Of a stretch of 64,000 nt of DNA, positions 34,001 to 46,000 are shown piece after piece (the stretch's first letter is position 1; each line of letters starts with the position of its first letter). This stretch comes from Macrothele yani (taxonomy: Eukaryota; Arthropoda; Arachnida; Araneae; Macrothelidae). The notes beneath the pieces were generated by a model. The model was not told where the DNA came from. It saw only the letters and a program-made list of their open reading frames with translations, and searched no databases. A program made the translations under genes and the position numbers. Where the stretch lies: positions 11,362,984 through 11,426,983 of the forward strand of contig CM077034.1 in assembly GCA_039090855.1 (NCBI GenBank), written 5' to 3'.

Positions 34001-37000
34001 TCCCTCCCTTCAGCAGCACACCATATAGGCTGTGTTTCTACAATAACAGGTCTTCTTACCTTACCGTAATGGTAAATTTATTGGCGTTAATAACGGTTAT
34101 ATTTTTAATAAATAAGCTTACAAAAATTTTAGGAAGAATAGCAAATTTTAGTTATAATTTCAGGAATTTAAGGAGGGTCACAAAATATTAGGAATTTTAG
34201 GAATTTTAGGAGAAATGCGATCCCTGGACAACAGACGCCATGGGAAGGTATGTGGCAAATGTTGTTATATGTACAATGGGACCTGCTCAGCCCTCCACTA
34301 TCTACTTACTTACATCAGAACAACTTCCAAAGACATAGTAGCACGATTTCTCAGCTTTTTGCCTCCTCATGAGCTCTTTTTTGGCCTGGCGGAATAAAGT
34401 ATGAAAATGTACTATTGTTTTTAACAGACGCAGCTCCTTATATGAAAAAAGGCTGCCCACATCCTGAAAGTTCTCTTTCCAAAAATGCTTCATTTAACTT
34501 GTTTGGTTCATGCTCTGCACAGAGTAGCGGAGGAAGTACGTGGGTTATTTCTGGATATTGATGAGTTAGTGAGTAATGTGAAAAACATTTTTCTTAAAGC
34601 TCCTCATCGAGTTCACTTATTCAAAGAGATGGAACCAAATCTTGCTTTACCGCCTAAACCGATTTTGACAAGATGTGGAACATGGATATCAGCTGCTTTA
34701 TATTACGCAAATAATTTGAACAAGATTGCTGAAATTGTTAACAGTTTTCAAGAGGATGAATCCTGCCCAATACGCAATGCTCAACAGATACTAGCTAAAG
34801 ATTCCATTCGCATGTTTAACCATGAAACTATCCCTTCGGATACGTTTCATGATATGCATATGTTTTTTGGTTGAGAGACAGGCGATAGTTATAGTGTTCT
34901 CTTTAGAGCCTTTTTACTGGGTGGCCCGCCCAGCTAATTTTCTCTGTTGCCCAGCTAAATTTCCTTTTATGAACATTTTCATAATGCACATAAAAAGTAA
35001 CAGTGGAAAACTCATTCCCACATACACCATAAATAATGATAAAAACTGGTTGAAATCTGTGTCAAATATGATTTATTAGTTAAGTATTCATTTTTTATCA
35101 TATACGTTCAATTTTCTAACGTCGTTTATCATGTTATGTTACATTAATGCCGACCACACTACTAAGGATGTTTTATAAGTATAATAATGTTAAGCAAAAC
35201 AACACCCTTTTTTCCTCATTTGGAAAAGGGGTCATTAAAAGTACCATCCAGCTAAAATTTCTTGCCACCCAGCTGTAAAAAATCTAGGGAGAACACTAAG
35301 ATCGTGTGTTCAAATTTATACATTGTTTCCAGAAAACTAAGAATTGAAGACAATATGGGTTTCCTTAAAATCCTTTTGGCTGTTATATGCATACTCTCAA
35401 GTAAAGAGACAATATCTTTACTGGTACATATATGGTCTTGTTCACTGCACATTGGGCTGCACTTGGGCTTGATAATGAGTCTTGTGAAGACTCGAAAGAT
35501 CTTTCCTGTTTTTTTAAATTGCTTTTATTTGTACATACTGGTTTTAGATGTAAATAAATATTTTATACTTCTGAGAGGCTTGCGTGTATTAGATGGAAAT
35601 GTTATATATCGTGCCGAGACAGCTGTATGCAAGATTAACAATAACCCTCAAGTAACAAATGCTTTTTATTGCAGCACAACAATTTATTTATCAATTATTC
35701 CCTTCACCACAAAACCAGTAGCATTCAAAGAAAAATAAACATTGAAGTGAAAAGTGGACGATGTATTTTTTTGTCTATGATGAGTCTTCTAACTTTCCCT
35801 TCCTTAAAAGACGTGGGAAAATATTCGCTACCCCGAAAAAATGTGGTCGTTTTTATAGAGTTGGAGACTCATTCACAGTGCCAATAAATAAAATAGACGA
35901 CTCTCTTCAAATGCCGAAGATTTTAGGACAGGAAATATTAAGCTACGATCATGACACTAAAGCATCAGCACCTAAGGCAAGTATTGTGTGATGCCACACA
36001 GCAGTGAAAGTGTTAATGCCTAAAATTTGTTTAAAAGATTTTAGGACAGGAAATATAAAGCTACGATCATGACACTAAAGCATCAGCACCTAAGGCAAGT
36101 ATTGTGTGATGCCACACAGCAGTGAAAGTGTTAATGCCTAAAATTTGTTTAAAAGCAATAAGTATTTTTTTTTTTTTGTCTTGTAGTTTTTGAAAGTAAA
36201 CCAGTTTCACGCTCTGGCACTACTGTACATGCATGCATGCATTCACCGCATATAATAGGTGTGCAACTTGATTCTCGGCCACAGGAACGACAAATTGACA
36301 GAAAATTATAGCAAATCGAATACGTACCTAATCAGGGAAATAATCCCCGTCGTGCTGGATACATTTGAGCCATCGGTCAGGGAGCTGCCGAATGCCACTG
36401 CGGGGGGGGCTGTTTCGAGTTGATAAAGTCATCAATACTTGTGTGGACCTTCCTTGACCGAAGTGAAGTGCATATCACTCAGGTGATGTTGCAGGGAGCG
36501 AAAGAGGTGATAATCCGATGGGACAAAGTCTGGAGAACACGTCGGGTGGAGCAAAATCTCCCATGCCAGGTTGGTGATCGTGTTTAAAGTCGTTTTCGTG
36601 GTGCGAGGAGCAGCAGGACCGACCTTCTGCCCTTGCCAGTGCATAGCCTTTACACGCCTCCATTGAGTCGCTCGCACGAATGAGTTCCTATTGCACGGCA
36701 ACTCGCACGAATGAGTTCCTATTGCACGGCAACGCGCACGAATGAGTTGCTATTGCACGGCAACGCGCACGAATGAGTTGCTATTGCACGGCAACGCGCA
36801 CGAATGAGTTGCTATTGCACGGCAACGCGCACGAATGAGTTGCTATTGCACGGCAACGCGCACGAATGAGTTGCTATTGCACGGCAACGCGCACGAATGA
36901 GTTGCTATTGCACGGCAACGCGCACGAATGAGTTGCTATTGCACGGCAACTCGCACGAATGAGTTCCTATTACACAGCAACTTGCACGAATGAGTTGCTA

Positions 37001-40000
37001 TTACACAGCAACTTGCACGAATGAGTTGCTATGCACAGCAACGGCATGGATATTTGGTTTGGCGATACTGCTGGTAGGCTGACCTGGATAAAACCACGAT
37101 TTGCGCCACTTAGGATTATCGTAGAGGATTCACTTCTCATCACAGGTCAAAATCTTGTGAACGAAATCCTTCTTCTTGAATCTGGAGAGCAAGGACACAA
37201 CAACATGGTAGCCCCTAGACTTGTTCGCAGCTGTGAGTTGGTGGGGCACCCAAAGGCTCTCCTTTTGAATTTGCCCAAGCTAGTGCAGGTGCTTTGCAAT
37301 GGCTTGCCGTGTTACTCCGAGTCTCTGGGCGAGCTCCGACTGCGTGCGACAGGGATCCGCGTCCAACAGTTGTTCCAGTTCCTCGTCGTCAACTTTCTGT
37401 GGCTGTCCCGGACGTTCTGCATCACGGAGATTGAAATTTCCCTGCTTAAACCGCTGGAACCACTTACACGTACTGTGTAGGACACAGCAGCACAGATCAT
37501 TTGCTGGGCTTCCGCTGCATTTTTTTTAGCTGAAACGCGAACAGGAGGCAGTGCCTCGAATGTTGCTTCTTGAATGACATTGCTTTCACCGTCAACTTTC
37601 GTCCCTTCTGTCACTACAGCTGTGAGCGGCTACAGAATTAAGTTGCACACCTAATAAAATTGACAAAACCAATCGTAAGTAGAAACAAAACTTACCACAA
37701 AGCCATACTTGTTAATAACATCACACTCCGTTACAGAACCATATTTAGAAAATAGCTGTTGCAAATCTTCATTTCTGCAACCATCAGGAAGATGACCAAC
37801 AAATATTTTTGTCTTCTAAAAGGAGAAAGAAGAAAAGAAAGAACAAATGCAGCAAACTTCTTTATTTAGGTGAATTTTATACGAAGTAGGATCCAAAAGT
37901 CCCGGGACGGCGCCTACCCGTAGCAACACAAGCATGTATTTAAAGTTACTGCATCTGAAACACATCCCACCATCCCTCCTATCCGTAGTCAGAATGGTTT
38001 GGCTCGTGGAAAGTGATCGGAATGAGCGAGCAGACGTTTGCTGCTGTGGTTAGTCATCTCTTCTGAGATGTGAGAAACGTGGCTTTTGAAGAAAGGAATA
38101 AAGATATTGGGCAAATTAATCGACAAAGCCGATAAGCGATCCTACGTTTTTGGATAACACGATCGCAGGTCGTGAAACGCGGTGCTACTTTTTTGATATT
38201 CAGCCAAAGCATGCTTCTTTAACACGGAAATCGCCATCTTCACCTGGATCAAAGAAATTCAGGCAGGATCGCGGCAAAGAGAAAGTCATGCCGGCAAATG
38301 TTTTTTTTATTCTCGCAGCATCGTCAATTCCGAATTTATTCCTGGGGGGCAACAACAGCTAACAAGGAACATTATCTGGACATTTTACGTCACTTACAGA
38401 AGTCAACCCGTCGTAAACAGCCGGAGATATGGCTAAGTGGACAATGGGACCTTCTCCAAGCAAACGCACCTGCAAATCAGACGAGCCACGGAGTCTCTTG
38501 CCAAAAATCGTACTAATGTGCTTCTACATCCTACCTATTCACCCGACTTAGCCCCTTGCGATTTTTACCTCTTTCCACTGATAAAATCAAATCTGTAGGG
38601 ATGTCGTTTTGTGTCAATAAATGAGGTAATTTTTTTTTTTTGATTGGAGGTTTAATGACCGCCGTGAACAACTCAATGGGCTATAAGCAGTCGCCCGTCC
38701 CTAATTTAGGGTCACTGGTTCCAGGGAAGGGAGAGAGCCAGTGCCGTAAGACAAACACATCCATTCGTTGATTGATTGGAGGTTTAACGACCACCGTGAG
38801 CAACTCAATGGGCTATAAGCAGTCGCCCGTCCCTAATTTAGGGTCACTGGTTCCAGGGAAGGGAGAGGGCCAGTGCCGTAAGACAAACACATCCATTCAT
38901 TGATTGATTGGAGGTTTAACGACCACCGTGAGCAACTCAATGGGCTATAAGCAGTCGCCCGTCCCTAATTTAGGGTCACTGGTTCCAGGGAAGGGAGACG
39001 GCCAGTGCCGTAAGACAAACACATCCATTCATTGATTGATTGGAGGTTTAACGACCACCGTGAGCAACTCAATGGGCTATAAGCAGTCGCCCGTCCCTAA
39101 TTTAGGGTCACTGGTTCCAGGGAAGGGAGACGGCCAGTGCCGTAAGACAAACACATCCATTCATTGATTGATTGGAGGTTTAACGACCACCGTGAGCAAC
39201 TCAATGGGCTATAAGCAGTCGCCCGTCCCTAATTTAGGGTCACTGGTTCCAGGGAAGGGAGAGGGCCAGTGCCGTAAGATAAACACATCCATTCATTGAT
39301 TGATTGGAGGTTTAACGCCCACCGTGAGCAACTCAATGGGCTATAAGCAGTCGCCCATCCCTAATTTAGGGTCACTGGTTCCAGGGAAGGGAGACGGCCA
39401 GTGCCGTAAGACAAACACATCCATTCATTGATTGATTGGAGGTTTAACGACCACCGTGAGCAACTCAATGGGCTATAAGCAGTCGCCCGTCCCTAATTTA
39501 GGGTCACTGGTTCCAGGGAAGGGAGAGGGCCAGTGCCGTAAGATAAACACATCCATTCATTGATTGATTGGAGGTTTAACGCCCACCGTGAGCAACTCAA
39601 TGGGCTATAAGCAGTCGCCCGTCCCTAATTTAGGGTCACTGGTTCCAGGGAAGGGAGACGGCCAGTGCCGTAAGACAAACACATCCATTCATTGATTGAT
39701 TGGAGGTTTAACGACCACCGTGAGCAACTCAATGGGCTATAAGCAGTCGCCCGTCCCTAATTTAGAGTCACTGGTTCCAGGGAAGGGAGAGGGCCAGTGC
39801 CGTAAGACAAACACATCCATTCATTGATTGATTGGAGGTTTAACGACCACCATGAACAACTCAGTGGGCTATAAGCAGTCGCCCGTCCCTAATTCAGGGT
39901 CACTGGTTCCAGGGAAGGGAGAGAGCCAGTGCCGTAAGACAAACACAACATCCATGCCTGACCGGGATTCGAATCCGGACCCTTTACGGACGAATGATTA

Positions 40001-43000
40001 GAGGCCAGTGCCTTAGACCACTGCGCCACCAGGGCGGCATAAATGAGGTAAAAACAGCAATGCAGGAGACATTACGAGGGGTTGCAAAACATGGCTTTCA
40101 GCAATGCTTCCAGAAGCTTTACGAGCGCTGGGAAAAGTGCATCGTTGCCCAAGGGGATGATTATTTTGAAGGTGGTTGTGCATCGGTGTTTTTAAGTATT
40201 CAAGGTAAGGAACCACACACCAAGTCCCCCGAACTTTTGGATCCTACCTCATAGTAGTACAAATATACGCAGCCCTAGAAATGAGAAAACTTTCACGAGA
40301 ACTCATATTTTCAGTCTAGAAAAAAATGTATACATATCTATTAATGACAGATGTTTCACATACCGTTTTGCTAAATTAAACCTGTAACATTTCCACGGCA
40401 TACTCAAGTGTTTTAAAATGTTGCTGGCTCTTTACCAAATTGCAGCAGCAATTCTGTGAGTCACTACTGAACTCCCACAAAGCGAATGTGCAAAATGGGG
40501 CTAAAACTTTCAGTTAACTAAAGATACATTAACATGGTAACAGTGCAAAAAAACTCATATTTTTAAGATTTCCTCTAATGAAATCATTGTGTACATTCAA
40601 AAAACACCAATATATTAGCAAGCACTTTTATGCAAAATTAGAATCCAAAATCTATGGGTCATTCTTCACAATTTGCAAAGAAAAAAAAATCTGTTAAAGA
40701 GTAAAAAGTTTTGGCTAAAATATTACTTTTTTTTAATGATGCCTGAGCGAAAACTATATTTAATTTTTAATTGACTTGGTATTTGACAAATGAAATTCGA
40801 ATGTTAGTTACTTTTTCTTCGTTTACATTGCGCGAGATAGAAAGCAATTACATGAAAATAGATTAATAATCAAAAACTACTATTGTAGGATTTTTTTTAT
40901 TTGAATTGCAAATTTTTTCAGAGAAAACTCTTCTTCAGGCTGTCTTTTTGTTGTCACATATTTCCGTCACCATCGCGGTTACGGTTGATGGTGACGGTTA
41001 TTTTGCAACAAATCCTACCAGATGTTAGGCAGGGAAATTCCTCTGCAGTCATTGATGATGGAATTTTGATTTTTCTCAATTTCTATTCCTTCTTTTAGCT
41101 TTCTTTTTTGAAATTTTTTTGAAAACTGATGACTTTAAGGGAATTCCAGTCCATGTTGTGACCACTTTCTTTAACATGCCTATCTAAACCTGTCTGGTTG
41201 GAGAACTTTCTATTCCTCAAAAAAGAAAGCTAAAAGGAGGAATAGAAATTGCTCCAACCAAACAGGTTTAGATAGGCATGTCAGAGAAAGTGGTCACAAC
41301 ATGGACTGGAATTCCCTTGAAGTCAGTTTCCAAAGCAATTTTCAAAAAAGAAGGAATAGAAATTGCTCCAACCAGACAGGTTTAGATAGGCATGTCAGAG
41401 AAAGTGGTCACAACATGGACTGGAATTCCCTTGAAGTCAGTTTCCTAAGCAATTTTCAAAAGAGAAGGAATAGAAATTGCTCCAACCAGACAGATTTAGA
41501 TAGGCATGTCAGAGAAAGTGGCCACAACATGGACTGGAATTCCCTTAAAGTCATCAGTTTCCAAAGCAATTTTCAAAAAAGGAATAGAAATTGCTCCAAC
41601 CAGACAGGTTTAGATATGCATGTCAGAGAAAGTGGCCACAACATGGACTAGAATTCCCTTGAAGTCAGTTTCCAAAGCAATTTTCAAAAAAGAAGGAATA
41701 GAAATTGCTCCAACCAGACAGGTTTAGATAGGCATGTCAGAGAAAGTGATCACAACATGGACTGGAATTCCCTTGAAGTCAGTTTCCTAAGCAATTTTCA
41801 AAAAAGAAGGAATAGAAATTGCTCCAACCAGACAGGTTTAAATAGGCATGTCAGAGAAAGTGGCCACAACATGGACTAGAATTCCCTTGAAGTCAGTTTC
41901 CAAAGCAATTTTCAAAAAAGGAATAGAAATTGCTCCAACCAGACAGATTTAAATAGGCATGTCAGAGAAAGTGGCCACAACATGGACTGGAATTCCCTTG
42001 AAGTCATCAGTTTCCAAAGCAATTTTCAAAAAAGAAGGAATAGAAATTGCTCCAACCAGACAGGTTTAGATAGGCATGTCAGAGAAAGTGGTCACAGCAT
42101 GGACTGGAATTCCCTTGAAGTCATCAGTTTCCAAAGCAATTTTCAAAAAAGAAGGAATAGAAATTGCTCCAACCAGACAGGTTTAGATAGGCATGTCAGA
42201 GAAAGTGGTCACAGCATGGACTGGAATTCCCTTGAAGTCATCAGTTTCCAAAGCAATTTTCAAAAAGAAGGAATAGAAATTGCTCCAACCAGACAGGTTT
42301 AGATAGGCATGTCAGAGAAAGTGGCCACAACATGGACTAGAATTCCCTTGAAGTCAGTTTCCAAAGCAATTTTCAAAAAAGAAGGAATAGAAATTGCTCC
42401 AACCAGACAGGTTTAGATAGGCATGTCAGAGAAAGTGGCCACAACATGGACTAGAATTCCCTTGAAGTCAGTTTCCAAAGCAATTTTCAAAAAAGAAGGA
42501 ATAGAAATTGCTCCAACCAGACAGGTTTAGATAAGCATGTCAGAGAAAGTGGCCACAACATGGACTAGAATTCCCTTGAAGTCAGTTTCCAAAGCAATTT
42601 TCAAAAAAGAAGGAATAGAAATTGCTCCAACCAGACAGATTTAAATAGGCATGTCAGAGAAAGTGGCCACAACATGGACTGGAATTCCCTTGAAGTCATC
42701 AGTTTCCAAAGCAATTTTCAGAAAAAGGAATAAAAATTCCTCCAACCAGACAGGTTTAGATAGGCATGTTAGAGAAAGTGGTCACAACATGGACTGGAAT
42801 TCTCTTAAAGTCATCAGTTTCCAAAACAATTTTCAAAAAAGGAATAAAAATTGCACCAACCAGACAGGTTTAGATAGGCACGTTAGAGAAATGGGTAACA
42901 ACATGGACTGGAATTCCCTTGAAGTCATCAGTTTCCAAAGCAATTAAAAAAAAAAGCTGAAAGAAGGAATAGAAAGTGCTCCAGCGAGACAAGTTTAGAT

Positions 43001-46000
43001 AGGCATGTTAGAGAAAGTGGTCACAACATCATACACGAGACCGACCAAGGAATAAAAAAGCTGAACTTTTAAATCGGCCGAAAAAAATCAGAACATGTGA
43101 CAAGAAAGTGTGAATATAAAGCAGCAAGATAGAATTGTTCACTGTATTCACAATATAAAATTACTGAATTCAAAACAAAATAAAGTGATTTTAAAAGACT
43201 GCTTCATATACATCTTTTTTTTTTTTTTTTGTACTTGCTAGAAAACGTCTCAATTTTCCTTTTGTGTTGCTTTCTTCTCAGCAAGTTCCATGGCCAAATT
43301 TGTCTTTTGTTGATTCTGCAGCTGCACAGCAATCTTTGCTTAGTTTTTCTCTGTTGATAGAATTCCCTTCCTATTTCTTCACTTTTATTTCTTCCTCCCC
43401 TTTTATTCCTTCAGATGACAATAATTTATCCATCCTGCTGAAAGAACTTTCAGCCTGAGAACCATGAACGCACAATATCAAAGCTTTCACTACTTTAGAT
43501 AAATGGTGCGAGACTTTCAGAATATGAATACTTTTGAACACCATGCCTCAATTCTAACAAATTTTCAAATTCAGTCACTTCTGTTTTTGGAAAATTTCCC
43601 CTCCCTTATCAAGCTTAAGTGCAGACATTTATGAAGGAAAATAACACTTTACAACAACACAGGATAGTGATAACATCGCGGGAAGAAAAAAAATGCGATT
43701 TCGGGAGAAATCTTCGCTCCGACCGACTTCTGTTTTCGGAAACTTCTTCCTCCATTTTTAGGTTGAAATGCAGTATTTAAGAACAATACTGGGCAGAAGG
43801 AACATTGCCAGAAAAAAAATAAGATAACGGGAGAAATCTTCGCTGCACCTAACTTCCGGTTTTTTAATTTTCGTAAGACGGAATCCCGTCGCCAAACGAA
43901 AAACGAATCCTTCTTCCCCACCATTACCCACCAAAATTCATGTGCAGTTGTGTATGGATCTCGAGAATGACCAAAATGATAACGGAAATGGCAGAATTCT
44001 TCAAATCCACCAAAGAATCTTTGCCTGAAGACTACAGGAAATCTTGGCGGCGTCTTAACTTCCGTTTTTGGAAACCATTGCCCACAGTTTCATGCTGAAG
44101 TGCGAACATTCATGCAATAAAATGACACATTGGGAACAGGCAACATCGTGAGAAAAAAGAAATTACGATTACAGAAAAAATAGTCACTTCGTTTAACTTC
44201 AGTTTAAACTAGTTTTGAAAGACGAAATACCATCCCCAGACGGAAAACGATTCCTCAATACACACACACACACACTATTTTTCTTCAGTTCTGCATCGAT
44301 CTCAAAAATGACTTGAATGATGACAAAAAAAGCGGAATTCCGCAAATCCGCAGAAGAATCTCATCTATGCAACATGGACTGGAATTCCCTTAACCCTTAA
44401 ACGACCATAACGCCTGAAACGACCTTACACACAAACTACCACAACTGCCCGAAACACCCGTCTAGATTGAGAAAAATATCTTATCCTCACCTATTCTTTG
44501 AATTTACATGGCCTCTACAGGTTTCGCAGAAGTAACATTCAGTCACCACTGCTGTCGCTAAACAAATATGTAAAAAGCAGGCATTGGTATTAAGCAGGCG
44601 CTGACTCAAAATTTCAAGAACCTGGTCGTTAAAGGGTTAAAGTCCTCAGTTTCCAAAGCAATTTTCAAAAAAGAAAGCTAAAAAGAAGGAATAGAAATTG
44701 AGAAAAATCAAAATTTCATCATCAATGACTGCAGAGGATTTTCCCTGCCTAACATCTGGCAGAATTTGATGAAAAAACCCCGTAAAAGTCAAGGTTAACC
44801 ATAACCGCGATAGTGACGGGATTAAGTGACAACAAAAAGACAGCCTGAAGAAGGAGAGTAGTTTTCTCTGAAAATTTGCAATTAAAATAAAAATTTCTTA
44901 GTAAAAATTCCCATAATAGTAGTTTTTGATTAGTAATTGAATTAAGAAACTAGGAAGCTAATTCTCAACATGAGCTTTAAGGCAGACTCAAAGTGATAAA
45001 TTTGAAATACTTGGTCCCAAAATGGAAGAATTAAATTTTGAGAAAGCTTACAGGAAATTGGCCACTAAAGTTGCCTACAGAATTTAGTATTTTGATTAGT
45101 CTATGCTTGATTGATGTATTTTAAATACTGAAACGTTGGTTCCAAACAGGTTAATGTCAAGTTTTGTAGCAGCAATATGAAGGATATTTTAAAAATTAAT
45201 ATAGAATATTTTAAATGCAATCATATTTATGTTTTGATATGAAACAGGGGTAAATGTGAGATAAAACAAAGACCCTGAACTTGGACCTCAGTGCAACATA
45301 CATAATGTATATTTATATTATATTGTACAAGGTAATGTAAAATACAGGTACACATTCAAATGGTTCAGTAATCTGAACTTCTTTATTCTCAGTCTCGAAA
45401 AACAATTAATTGTACTTTTTAAAGTGGTCATGTCTTTTCAGGAACATTAGATGTACAATGTCCCTATAATTCACTTCACATAGAAAGTTGAATTTGAAGT
45501 AGCCAATCAGGATGTTAAAATGGCTTCTGTTTAAGATGCACAGACGTACACTTGCACACCCGTGTAGTCTGGAAGTTGGTTAAACTAAAGATTCTTTATC
45601 TCAAAGACTACAGTACAACAGTCTTGTGACGATTATATATAATAAGGTAATACAACGTAGTTTGTCACAAATATTTATTTTTTCAAGTCGACTATGGTTT
45701 CGCTGGGTATTGATTCGTCCTGATGAAGCTAAGTCAATACCCAGCGAAACCGGGTAGACTTAAAAATATATATATATTTGTGACAAACTACATTGTATTA
45801 TCTTAATACAGGTACACATATTACACACACATTATATTAACTGCCAATGCAACAATTAACCACTAATGACTGTGAAATTTAACTTTGCACCTTTTTTGTA
45901 ACAATCCAGAATGTTAGAAAATTGCATGGTAGTGATGTTAGAGATCTCTCATAAATTGTGAAATTAAGACTTCAAAAATTGCCTTTCTGAAGTCAAACTT

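Larger units (their letters stand above)
36258..37651 (-). mobile_element. mariner transposon C in intron 2
   Basis: The inverted ends GGTGTGCAACTTGATTC (left) and GGTGTGCAACTTAATTC (right, inverted) are flanked by TA at 36256-36257 and 37652-37653. The right end is 44 bp from the donor of exon 2. A 31-bp minisatellite has expanded inside the transposase gene. Confidence 0.92.

Noticed and set aside
34892..35298. 8-bp target duplication for the TAGTGTTCTC MITE
   Set aside because: The flanks (GATAGTTA and AGATCGTG) do not match, so the element is reported without a duplication.
35761..35991. Host exon in intron 2
   Set aside because: A 76-codon ORF with no recognisable domain that overlaps a tandem duplication; there is no support for splicing.
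45690..45755. Hammerhead ribozyme
   Set aside because: CTGATGA and CGAAAC occur with suggestive spacing, but the bases between them do not form helix II, and the region is simply a palindrome. A covariance-model search would settle it.
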